The notes under the pieces were generated by a model. That model saw only the letters and a list, made by a program, of their open reading frames with translations. It searched no databases and was not told the DNA's origin. Below, piece after piece: positions 54,371 through 62,936 of a stretch of 64,000 nucleotides of DNA. A program made the translations under genes and the position numbers. The stretch's first letter is position 1; every line of letters starts with the position of its first letter. The stretch covers positions 3,472,001-3,536,000 of the forward strand of contig NZ_CP104861.1 in NCBI RefSeq assembly GCF_025426255.1. The letters run 5' to 3'. The DNA is from Pseudomonas fragi (lineage in GTDB: Bacteria > Pseudomonadota > Gammaproteobacteria > Pseudomonadales > Pseudomonadaceae).

Positions 54371-55935
54371 AGGCTTAGCTGGGAGATTTTGACAAACGCC
54401 AGTTGCGAGGCTTCGAGCATGGCTTTCTGGAACGCCAGTTCGATGGAGGCCCCCGCCATGTCGGTGTTGCCGATGGCCGCGGTGGTGGAGTCGTTGGCCA
54501 GGCCCAGGCTGATATTTTCGTCGGCCTGGATGTCCACCGCCTTTAAACGCGCACCAATCGAGCCACGGGCACTGTCGACCCCCGCACTGGCGTTTTTCAG
54601 GTTGCCGATCGCCGCGTTGATCGCGTCCTTTTGCGTTTGCTGGACCAACGGGTCCTTGTCGCTGGGGATCACCAGCGCCTTACGCAGCTGGCTGATGGTA
54701 TCCAGCGCGTTCTGGCTCTGGTGGTTGTTGCGGTTGATCGCGAACTGGTCGCCCGCTGCAGGCGTACCGGCAAAGTCAAACGTGATCCCGAGCACCTCAT
54801 CGCCAACCTTGCCCTGGGCAATCGACTTGCTGTCGGCGCTCAGTGGCTGGGCATAGACCTCGTACTCGGTGGTGCTGGTGAATTTGATTACCGCGCCATT
54901 GCTCGGAAAGCTGTCACCGTAGGCCTTGGGGTCGGTCACCGTGGAGCCGGTGATTTGCGCGGTCGAGGTGTTGCTCGGCGTGCGCGAAGCGTTGAAGGTG
55001 TCCGCCTTGGCTTCCAGGGTAAAGGTACGCCCCGCCACTGCCGCGTCCCGCTCTGCCTCGGGAATGTCCTTGAGGTTGGGGCTGATGTCGAACGACACGC
55101 CGTGCAGGCTGAAGCTCTGAGAGCCGTCCTTGGTCGGGTCGAACGCGCCATTGCCCGCAACCTGCGAGGTCAGGTCATTGCCCTTGCTATCGGTCAAGGT
55201 GTACTGAGTGCTGCTGGTGAATGTCAGCGTGTAAGGCTGGCCTTCGGCAAAGCTCTTGTTGAATACCGGGCTTGAAGTCACCAAACCGGCAGACACCGAG
55301 AGTTTGCCATCGTTGACCGAAGGCACACCCGCAGCGTCCAGTACCGGGACGAAAGTCGCCTGGGTGCGCCCGGTATTGGTCGCGCCTTCCATGATGCTCC
55401 TGGCCGTATCGCTGCTGGCCAGGGTCAGGGTGTCGGAGACTTTAAGGTTGAGCTGGGTGTCGTCACCCTGATAGGTATAAGTGCCATCGTTGTTACGGGT
55501 GTAGGGCGGCGTGTCGCTTTTAGAGCCCGAGAACATGTAGTTGCCCGCGGTATCCTTGCTGTTGAGCAGGCTGAACACCTGATCTTCAATGCTACCCAGC
55601 TCATTGGCGATGGCCATGCGGTCGGCGTCGTTTTTGCCGCTGCCCGCCCCCAGAGCCAGCTCACCGGCCTTCTGCAACGCGGTATTGATGCTGTCGAGCA
55701 CCGCTTCCTGAGCGCCCAACGAGGCCTTGATGCTGTTCATATTGGCGGAGTACTGGCCCAGCATGTCTTTTTGCTGTTGCAGTTGCAGCAAGCGCGCTGC
55801 GCCCACCGGGTCATCCGCAGCAGTCTGAATTCGCACGCCGGAATCAATCTGGCCCTGGGTCTTGATCACCGACGAGAAGTTGTTCTGGTAGGTGGCGCTG
55901 GTCGATTCAAAAAACTGCGAGGTAGAAATACGCAT
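54355..55935 (-). CDS. flgL: FlgL, hook-filament junction protein
   Basis: The 526-residue flagellin-like protein starts MRISTSQFFESTSATYQNNF and ends with the D0 helix LEASQLAFVKISQLSLFNQL. It is longer than enteric FlgL (about 317) because of a central insertion, which is usual in Pseudomonas. It joins FlgK to flagellin. The stop lies in a 10-bp tandem repeat. Confidence 0.95.
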   Translation of the reverse strand: MRISTSQFFESTSATYQNNFSSVIKTQGQIDSGVRIQTAADDPVGAARLLQLQQQKDMLGQYSANMNSIKASLGAQEAVLDSINTALQKAGELALGAGSGKNDADRMAIANELGSIEDQVFSLLNSKDTAGNYMFSGSKSDTPPYTRNNDGTYTYQGDDTQLNLKVSDTLTLASSDTARSIMEGATNTGRTQATFVPVLDAAGVPSVNDGKLSVSAGLVTSSPVFNKSFAEGQPYTLTFTSSTQYTLTDSKGNDLTSQVAGNGAFDPTKDGSQSFSLHGVSFDISPNLKDIPEAERDAAVAGRTFTLEAKADTFNASRTPSNTSTAQITGSTVTDPKAYGDSFPSNGAVIKFTSTTEYEVYAQPLSADSKSIAQGKVGDEVLGITFDFAGTPAAGDQFAINRNNHQSQNALDTISQLRKALVIPSDKDPLVQQTQKDAINAAIGNLKNASAGVDSARGSIGARLKAVDIQADENISLGLANDSTTAAIGNTDMAGASIELAFQKAMLEASQLAFVKISQLSLFNQL

Positions 55936-55949
55936 CGTCGCGGGCTCCC

Positions 55950-57974
55950 TTAAAGACTGTTGATCAGCGTGCTGAAGGTTGCTTGCGCCGCTTTGATGAT
56001 CTGCGACGAGGCTGTGTAGTACTGCTGGAACTTGACCAGATTGGACGCTTCTTCATCCAGGTTGACCTGGGACACCGAGTTGCGCACTTCCTTGGCATAA
56101 GCCAACGCCGCGCCGTTGGCGGTGCCGTCGACAGCGGCCTGGCTGGCCTTGCCGCCGACCTTGGAAACCAGCTGACTGTAGGAGGTTCCCATGCTGACGC
56201 CGCCGGTGCCGTCCTTGCCTACACCCACAGTAGCTTTGGTTTGCAGGCCCAGCAGCTCATTGGCGTTGCGGTTATCGGCCTTGCCGTCCTTGTTGAACTT
56301 GATATCAAAACTGTCGCCCTTGCCCGGCGAACCGCTGATAACCGTGTCAAAACCTACCTGAGTGGTGGTGCCGTCAGCATTGGTGACTGGCACATTGATC
56401 GTGACCTTGTTGTCCTGGCCCGGCACGATGCTACCTGTGCCGATTTCCTTGCCTGCTTCGTTCAGCACCCGGTAGCTCTGTGTACCGTCGGCTGCGGCCT
56501 CGTCAAACGCGATGCGCACCGGCATCGCGCCTTCGATATCACTTTGCGCTTTGCCCAGATTGACCCCGCCATAAATATCCAGCGCCGACGACAGGTTCAA
56601 GCCGCCCACCGCGCCAGTACCGCTGTTGGAGCTGCCCGCCCCGGCCACCAGTGGTCCGGCAAACGCCAACTTATTGGCATCGCTCATTTGCACGCCGATA
56701 TTGCTCGCGCCGCTGCGGGTGGGGCTGACCTTGAATGCGTCGCCAGCGGTCATGGGCCCGCCCTTGAGGTCCAGGGTGAAGCCGTCGATCACTTTGGCCG
56801 GGGTTGCCGCGCTGTCGAACGAGCCCATATCGGTGCCATCCGAGCGCTTGACCGAATACTCGGTCGCGCTGGTAAACGTCACCTGATAGTCGTAGGCCGT
56901 CAGGGCGCCGCTGTCGGCGATGCTGACATTGAAGTTACCCGCGCCAATATTGCCGGTCGCCGCCTGGCTGCGCTGGGTAATGACCTTGTCACTGTTGATG
57001 CTGTTGAACATCGACGAACCGAATTCGCCGTTTGCATCCAACCCCTGCCCCAGCTGTTTGTTGATCGCATCGGCGACCACAATCGCGGTGCGCCCCAGAT
57101 CGTTCATCGCCGGGGCCAGCACATCGTCGCGATAGCGCAGCAGGCCGCCGATCTTGCCGCCACTGAGCACCGAGCTCACATCGGAGCTCGACTGCTGGTA
57201 ATTGATCTGGATGCTGTACTGGCTTTTATCGACCTTGCCCGGCACCGCCGACAGGGTATTGGAGGTGGTGCCCTGCACCAGCGCCTGACCGGTGCCCAGG
57301 GTGATGTCGTAAACGTTGTCGTGTTCCTGAACGCTCACTCCGACCAATTCGTTAAGGGTGCGTACGGCTTCGTTGCGCGCATCCAGCAGGTTGTTTGGCG
57401 TGTTGCCGGCGGTAGTCGCCTGGGCAATCTGCTTGTTCAGTGAGGCAATGGTGGCCGTGTGCTGATTGACCATCGAGGTCAGGGTGTCCAACTGGCTGTT
57501 GATGCCTTCGTTCTGCTGGTTCAGCTGGGACGAGATCGAGTTGAAACGGTTGCTCAGGGTTTGTGCGCTGGTCAGCAGCAGCTGGCGTGCCGACACATCA
57601 CCGGGCGCGCTGGCAGAGGTTTGCAGCGAACTGAAGAAGCTGCTGAGCGCGGCCGAAACACCGGTATTTTTATCCGACAGCAGTTTGTCGACCGTGCCGA
57701 TCTGATCGAGATAGGCCTGGGCATCGCCATTGAGCGAAGTGGTGGTTTGCAACTGGGCGTCGAGGTAGGAGTTGTACACCCGGCGCACGTCAGCCAGGGT
57801 GGTGCCGGTGCCGATAAACACCCCGCCCACTTGCTGCGAAGCGCCACTGCCCTGGACGATTTGCTGACGCGAATAGCCCGAGGTATTGGCGTTGGCAATG
57901 TTATTGCCGACCGTCGCCAATGCGCCCTGGCTGGCGTTCAGCCCCGACATCCCGATGTTGATCAAACTCGCCAT
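55950..57974 (-). CDS. flgK: FlgK, hook-associated protein 1
   Basis: The 674-residue protein has the rod-type N-terminal motif (LINIGMSGLNASQGALATVG, NIANANTSGYSRQ) and the flagellin-like C-terminal helix (FQQYYTASSQIIKAAQATFS). First junction protein on the hook. Follows flgJ by ten bases. Confidence 0.96.
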   Translation of the reverse strand: MASLINIGMSGLNASQGALATVGNNIANANTSGYSRQQIVQGSGASQQVGGVFIGTGTTLADVRRVYNSYLDAQLQTTTSLNGDAQAYLDQIGTVDKLLSDKNTGVSAALSSFFSSLQTSASAPGDVSARQLLLTSAQTLSNRFNSISSQLNQQNEGINSQLDTLTSMVNQHTATIASLNKQIAQATTAGNTPNNLLDARNEAVRTLNELVGVSVQEHDNVYDITLGTGQALVQGTTSNTLSAVPGKVDKSQYSIQINYQQSSSDVSSVLSGGKIGGLLRYRDDVLAPAMNDLGRTAIVVADAINKQLGQGLDANGEFGSSMFNSINSDKVITQRSQAATGNIGAGNFNVSIADSGALTAYDYQVTFTSATEYSVKRSDGTDMGSFDSAATPAKVIDGFTLDLKGGPMTAGDAFKVSPTRSGASNIGVQMSDANKLAFAGPLVAGAGSSNSGTGAVGGLNLSSALDIYGGVNLGKAQSDIEGAMPVRIAFDEAAADGTQSYRVLNEAGKEIGTGSIVPGQDNKVTINVPVTNADGTTTQVGFDTVISGSPGKGDSFDIKFNKDGKADNRNANELLGLQTKATVGVGKDGTGGVSMGTSYSQLVSKVGGKASQAAVDGTANGAALAYAKEVRNSVSQVNLDEEASNLVKFQQYYTASSQIIKAAQATFSTLINSL

Positions 57975-57984
57975 GGTTCAAACC

Positions 57985-59241
57985 TTATAAATTCGTGAGA
58001 GAACCCGTCGAGGCGTAGCTCTGGTAGGTTTTCATTTGCTTGGCTATCTGCGAAATCTTGCTCGCGTACTCAGGGTCGGTCGCGTAACCGGCCTTCTGCA
58101 ACTCGCGCACAAACTGCTCCGGTTTATCGGCAGCGTTGAGCACTTCTTTATAACGATTGTTGCTCTGCAGCAGCGTGACCAGATCGTGGAAGCTGTCTTG
58201 ATACGAATCGTAGGAGCGGAAGTCCGCTGTCTCCTTGACCATCTGCCCGCCCTTGAACTCACTGGTAATAGCCCGCGCCTGCGCGCCCTGCCAACTGCCG
58301 GTGGCCTTGATGCCAAACAGGTTGTGGCTGCTGCTGCCATCTTGCTGGCGCATTACCGATTTGCCCCAGCCGGTTTCCAGTGCCGCTTGCGCCACCAGAT
58401 ACAGCGGGTCGACACCGATACGGGCGGCGGCCTGCTGGGCCATCGGCAGCATGGTGGCGACAAACGCATCGGGAGAGCCGAACGCTTGCTTGGCCGGAGC
58501 CAGTGGTGGCTGCGCTATGGCACGCCCGTAAATCTGCATCCGCCCATGCGCGCCGCTGGCGCTGAGCATCGGCTGGCGGCCGCCCTTGAGCACCGCATCC
58601 AGCCCCGGCGAGGTACGCCCCGGCACGCTGCCGGTATTAAGGGTCGAGCGCGCAGGGTCGGCTGACGGCACGATCCCGGCCAGCAGGCGATCCGTGAGTT
58701 TGCTCGGCAACGCCAACCGCCGCTGATTGAGCATGGCCATATCGTTTTTGTGCCCGCCCTCTGCCGCAGTCGGCGCGACGGCGACTCGCGAGGCCCACAG
58801 CGCACGCTGGCCACTGGAGCGGACAAAGGGGCTGTCCGTGCTAGTGACTGCCGGAGTTTTGACTTCGGTGTTCAGCGCCGTGATGGCCGTAGCCTCCCCC
58901 GGCACTGCGGATTTGTTTTTCGACATCTGGCGCATCAATACGTCGGCCAGGCCGATACCGCCGCCCTGGCGGGACAGGGTCACCGACAGTTGCTGGTCGT
59001 ACATTTCCTGATATTGCTTGGCCGCAGGGGTGTTGAGCGGATTGTCCTTGCCCAGCACTTCGTTTGCCGAGCGCATGGACTTGAGCATTTCGTTGAGGAA
59101 CAGCGACTCGAATTCCTGCGCAACCTTGCGCATATTCGCGTCGCTTTCGCGGTCGCCGACCTTCAGGTTGTTCAGCCGATTAAGGTCGGTAAACGCCCCG
59201 GAATCGCTGCCACTGACCACTCCACTCTTACGCATGTCCAT
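57985..59241 (-). CDS. flgJ: FlgJ, rod cap and peptidoglycan hydrolase
   Basis: The 418-residue protein joins an N-terminal rod-binding domain (about residues 35-105, AQEFESLFLNEMLKSMRSAN) through a long linker to a C-terminal glucosaminidase domain (about 255-410) with catalytic Glu289 in AALETGWGKS. It caps the rod and opens the cell wall. Longer than the Salmonella protein through the linker. Confidence 0.96.
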   Translation of the reverse strand: MDMRKSGVVSGSDSGAFTDLNRLNNLKVGDRESDANMRKVAQEFESLFLNEMLKSMRSANEVLGKDNPLNTPAAKQYQEMYDQQLSVTLSRQGGGIGLADVLMRQMSKNKSAVPGEATAITALNTEVKTPAVTSTDSPFVRSSGQRALWASRVAVAPTAAEGGHKNDMAMLNQRRLALPSKLTDRLLAGIVPSADPARSTLNTGSVPGRTSPGLDAVLKGGRQPMLSASGAHGRMQIYGRAIAQPPLAPAKQAFGSPDAFVATMLPMAQQAAARIGVDPLYLVAQAALETGWGKSVMRQQDGSSSHNLFGIKATGSWQGAQARAITSEFKGGQMVKETADFRSYDSYQDSFHDLVTLLQSNNRYKEVLNAADKPEQFVRELQKAGYATDPEYASKISQIAKQMKTYQSYASTGSLTNL

Positions 59242-59251
59242 GACGTCGGCC

Positions 59252-60373
59252 TCAGATCACGATCAGGTCGGCTTGCAGGGCGCCAGCCTGCTTCAGCGCT
59301 TCGAGAATCGCCATCAAGTCCCCTGGCGCCGCACCCACTTGATTCACCGCACGCACGATTTCATCCAGCGTAGTGCCCGGGCCAAACTTGAACATTGGCT
59401 TGGCTTCCTGCTGGGCGTTAAGGCGCGAGCGCGGCACCACGGCCGTCTCACCATTGGACAATGGGCCCGGCTGGCTGACGATAGGGTCTTCGGTGATGGT
59501 CACGGTCAGGCTGCCGTGAGTCACCGCAGCTGGCGAAACCTTGACGTTCTGGCCGATCACGATAGTGCCGGTGCGCGAGTTGATGATGACCTTGGCCACC
59601 GCCTGCCCCGGATCGACTTCAAGGTTTTCCAGGATCGACAGGTAATCGACACGCTGGCTTGGGTCCAGCGGCGCAGTCACGCGAATCGAACCGCCATCAA
59701 TCGCTTGTGCTACGCCAGGGCCGAGCAGGTCGTTGATCTTGTCCACTACCCGCTTGGCCGTGGTGAAGTCCGAACGGTTGAGGTTCAAAGTCAGGCTGTT
59801 GCCCTGATTGAAACCACTCGGCACTGCTCGTTCAACCGATGCACCACCCGGAATGCGCCCGGCAGACGGAACGTTGACGGTGATTTTCGAGCCGTCGCGG
59901 CCTTCGGCGTCAAAGCCGCCAACCACCAGGTTGCCCTGGGCGACCGCATACACATTGCCATCGATACCCTTGAGCGGTGTCAGCAGCAGCGTGCCGCCGC
60001 GCAGGCTTTTGGAGTTGCCGATCGAGGACACGGTGATATCGATCACCTGCCCCGGCTTGGCAAATGCGGGCAGATCGGCGCTGATCGACACTGCCGCAAC
60101 GTTTTTGAGCTGCACATTGCCCGAGCCCGGCGGCACCTTGATCCCGAACTGCGACAACATGTTGTTGAAGGTCTGCAGGGTGAACGGGGTTTGCGTGGTC
60201 TGGTCGCCCGTACCATTCAACCCGACCACCAGGCCATAACCAATCAATTGGTTGGAGCGCACGCCAGAAATGCTGGCGATGTCTTTCAACCGCTCGGCAT
60301 GGGCGCCCAGGGAGGTCGACAACAGCAACACGGCTGCCAGCAAATGCTTGAGGTTGGACATGGTGAAGTTCAT
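59252..60373 (-). CDS. flgI: FlgI, P-ring protein
   Basis: The 373-residue precursor has a signal peptide (cleaved near LGAHA/ERL) and the FlgI core ([30 protein letters not shown]). It forms the periplasmic P ring. ATG 60373 is chosen; a GTG just before it overlaps the flgH stop and an ATG four codons on is also possible. Confidence 0.96.
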   Translation of the reverse strand: MNFTMSNLKHLLAAVLLLSTSLGAHAERLKDIASISGVRSNQLIGYGLVVGLNGTGDQTTQTPFTLQTFNNMLSQFGIKVPPGSGNVQLKNVAAVSISADLPAFAKPGQVIDITVSSIGNSKSLRGGTLLLTPLKGIDGNVYAVAQGNLVVGGFDAEGRDGSKITVNVPSAGRIPGGASVERAVPSGFNQGNSLTLNLNRSDFTTAKRVVDKINDLLGPGVAQAIDGGSIRVTAPLDPSQRVDYLSILENLEVDPGQAVAKVIINSRTGTIVIGQNVKVSPAAVTHGSLTVTITEDPIVSQPGPLSNGETAVVPRSRLNAQQEAKPMFKFGPGTTLDEIVRAVNQVGAAPGDLMAILEALKQAGALQADLIVI

Positions 60374-60375
60374 CA

Positions 60376-61071
60376 CTAAAAAGGAAACAACGGGCTAAGG
60401 AAGAAGCGGTCGAACCAGCCTGGCTGACTCGCATCGGCAAACGAGCCGGTCCCCGAATAGGTAATGCGCGCATCGGCCACGCGGGTCGAAGACACGGTGT
60501 TGTCGGTGGAGATGTCATCCGCCCGCACCAGACCGGCAATGCGTACCAGCTCGTCACCCGTGTTCAGGGTCATCCACTTCTCGCCGCGCACGGCGATGAT
60601 GCCATTGGGCAACACGTCGGCCACGGTCACAGTGACCGAGCCGGTCAGGCTGTTGCCCTGCCCGGCCTTGCTGTCGCCCTTGGTCGCACGGCTGCCGCTG
60701 TAACCGGCGTTTAGGCTCAGGTCGCCACCGCCCAGCGGGTTATTGGTGGTCATGCCGCTGCCGAACAACGAGGTCAGACCGATGCTGGTGTTGCTGTTTT
60801 TACCGATCGCCGAGTTGGCGTTTTTGCTCGCCTGGGTCTTCTCGTTCAGGGTGATGGTAATGATGTCGCCAATGCGGAACGCCTTGCGGTCGCTGTACAG
60901 GTTCTGCTCGAAACCGGCCTGGTAAATCGAGCCGTTGTTGGCCGCTGCCGGCAGCGGCGTGCGCGGCAGTACAGGGGCGTAGTACGGATCGTTAGGCCGC
61001 GGTGGCGGACTGACGCAACCGGCCACAAAGGTAATGGCGCCCAGTGCCAGAACAGAAAACAAGCGCTTCAT
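60376..61071 (-). CDS. flgH: FlgH, L-ring lipoprotein
   Basis: The 231-residue precursor has a lipobox (FVAGC, Cys19) and the FlgH core ([40 protein letters not shown]). It forms the outer-membrane L ring bushing. Confidence 0.96.
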   Translation of the reverse strand: MKRLFSVLALGAITFVAGCVSPPPRPNDPYYAPVLPRTPLPAAANNGSIYQAGFEQNLYSDRKAFRIGDIITITLNEKTQASKNANSAIGKNSNTSIGLTSLFGSGMTTNNPLGGGDLSLNAGYSGSRATKGDSKAGQGNSLTGSVTVTVADVLPNGIIAVRGEKWMTLNTGDELVRIAGLVRADDISTDNTVSSTRVADARITYSGTGSFADASQPGWFDRFFLSPLFPF

Positions 61072-61095
61072 GAGCTCTCCCGCTATTTCACGTAA

Positions 61096-61881
61096 TTACA
61101 GGTTTTGCGTAACGAACGACAACATCTGGTCAGCGGTGGAGATCACTTTTGAGTTCATCTCGTAGGCGCGCTGAGTGGTGATCATGTTGACCATTTCTTC
61201 CACGGTGCTGACGTTCGAGGTCTCCAGCATGCTTTGCATGGTCAGACCAAAACCGTTGAGGCCAGGTGTACCAATTTGCGGTGCGCCGCTGGAGGCGGTT
61301 TCCAGGAACAGGTTGCCGCCCTGGGACTGCAAACCGGCCGGGTTAATAAAGTCGGCGGTCTGCACGTTGCCGATCACCTGCGCGGCCGGGTTACCGGCAA
61401 TCGTCACTGACACGGTGCCGTCCTGGCCTACGGTGAAGGTCTGCGCATCGGCAGGCACCACAATCGCCGGTTCCAGGGCAAAACCGCTGGCGGTGACGAT
61501 CTGGCCGTTAGAGTCCAGGTGGAATGTACCGTCGCGGCTGTAGGCCGTAGTCCCATCGGGCTGCATGATCTGGAAAAAGCCCCGGCCATTGATCGCCATA
61601 TCCAATGGCTGATCAGTGGTTTGCAGGCTACCAGCGGCAAAGTTCTTTTGCGTGCCGACGATGCGCACCCCGGTGCCCACTTGCAGACCCGAAGGCAGCT
61701 CGCTGTCCTGGGTCGATTGGGCGCCAGGCTGGCGCTTGATCTGATAGAGCAAATCCTGGAACTCGGCGCGATCACGTTTGAAACCGGTGGTCGACACGTT
61801 GGCCAGGTTGTTGGAAATGGTGGTCAGGTTGGTGTCTTGTGCAGCCAAACCGGTTTTTGCAACCCACAGTGCTGGAAGCAT
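61096..61881 (-). CDS. flgG: FlgG, distal rod protein
   Basis: The 261-residue protein starts MLPALWVAKTGLAAQDTNLT with the NLANVSTTGFKRDR rod signature and ends in the conserved helix TQRAYEMNSKVISTADQML. It builds the distal rod. Confidence 0.97.
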   Translation of the reverse strand: MLPALWVAKTGLAAQDTNLTTISNNLANVSTTGFKRDRAEFQDLLYQIKRQPGAQSTQDSELPSGLQVGTGVRIVGTQKNFAAGSLQTTDQPLDMAINGRGFFQIMQPDGTTAYSRDGTFHLDSNGQIVTASGFALEPAIVVPADAQTFTVGQDGTVSVTIAGNPAAQVIGNVQTADFINPAGLQSQGGNLFLETASSGAPQIGTPGLNGFGLTMQSMLETSNVSTVEEMVNMITTQRAYEMNSKVISTADQMLSFVTQNL

Positions 61882-61926
61882 GGTGCTCTCCTCGCGCGCC
61901 GGTTTTTCGGCGCTGCGTTCAAGTAA

Positions 61927-62667
61927 TTAGCTGATGGACAAGACGCGAGTCATGGCCTGATCGTCTTCTTTGGCGGTGTTCATCATTTTGATGTGCAGCT
62001 CGAACTGCTTGGAAAGTGCCAGCACCGAGGTCATTTCATCGACGGCATTGACGTTGCTCGCCTCCAGAAACCCCGAGACCACTCGCACGTTGGCATCTGC
62101 CACAGCAGGCTGGCCGTCGCTGGTGTGGATCAAGCCGTCCAGGCCCTTGGTCATGGTTTTCAAGTCCGGCTGGACCAGCTTGATCCGGTCCACTTGCGCC
62201 ATGACGCGTGGGCCTTCGCCCTGGGCGCGGATGCTGATGGTGCCGTCCTGACCAACCTCGATCTGCTGCTGGGGCGGCACCGCAATCGGCCCACCGTTGC
62301 CCATGATCGGCATGCCATTGCCAGCACGCAGCATGCCAAGGGCGTCCACGTTCATGCTCGCGGTGCGCACATAGGCTTCGCTGCCGTCAGGAGCCTGCAC
62401 GGCCAGCCAGCCATCGCCGGACACGGCCACATCCAGGTCACGGCCGGTCTCGATCATGGCACCGGGGCTGAAATCGGTTGCCGGGCGCTCAGTCAGGGCA
62501 AAGGCCCGCGCCGGAAAGCTGTCGCCAAACACCGGCATCGAACGCGCCTGCTCCAGGTCACGCTGAAAACCGTTGGTCGAGATGTTCGCCAGATTGTTGG
62601 CATGCGCCTTTTGCGCCAGTGCGTTCTGACTGGCGCCGGTCATTGCCACATAAAGGTACTTGTCCAC
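61927..62667 (-). CDS. flgF: FlgF, proximal rod protein
   Basis: The 246-residue protein reads VDKYLYVAMTGASQNALAQK with NLANISTNGFQRD, the rod signature. The start is GTG 62667 with AGAGGAA seven bases upstream; the longer frame has no support. First gene of flgFGHIJKL, behind a candidate sigma-54 promoter. Confidence 0.95.
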   Translation of the reverse strand: MDKYLYVAMTGASQNALAQKAHANNLANISTNGFQRDLEQARSMPVFGDSFPARAFALTERPATDFSPGAMIETGRDLDVAVSGDGWLAVQAPDGSEAYVRTASMNVDALGMLRAGNGMPIMGNGGPIAVPPQQQIEVGQDGTISIRAQGEGPRVMAQVDRIKLVQPDLKTMTKGLDGLIHTSDGQPAVADANVRVVSGFLEASNVNAVDEMTSVLALSKQFELHIKMMNTAKEDDQAMTRVLSIS

Positions 62668-62723
62668 AGTCTTTCCTCTGTCTGACGGACGCTTGCCGCC
62701 CACCGCTGTACTGCGGTGGTTAA

Positions 62724-62739
62724 AGCAATTTGCGCACCA
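62724..62739 (-). promoter_or_regulatory. Sigma-54 promoter of the flgF operon
   Basis: Minus-strand TGGTGC-GCAAA-TTGCT keeps the GG/GC spacing and lies 57 bases from the flgF start. In P. aeruginosa this operon needs RpoN and FleR. Confidence 0.72.
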
Positions 62740-62880
62740 ACTATTTTTTGACGGTGGGAAAGGCCGGTTTGACCGGGCTGGAGGGAGATTGGCGGACGAG
62801 GCGAGAAAGGGAAAAGACGTAAATACGGCGGGGTTCTGCCGGTAGCGGCAAGGCATGGTCTGCCAGACAACGCACAACCT

Positions 62881-62932
62881 GTGGGAGCGAGCCTGCTCGC
62901 GAAGGCCGTTCGCGAGCAGACAACGCTCCCAC
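62881..62932. repeat. Degenerate REP pair
   Basis: The first arm is a full GTGGGAGCGAGCCTGCTCGC; the second has GACAAC in place of GGCTCG, breaking the stem. It follows directly on the PhhR-like gene's stop. Confidence 0.75.
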
Positions 62933-62936
62933 GGTT

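Noticed and set aside
7055..62932. Repeated palindromes as a CRISPR array
   Set aside because: Copies are single or paired, kilobases apart, in gaps between unrelated operons, and no cas genes are present. They fit REP/REPIN elements.
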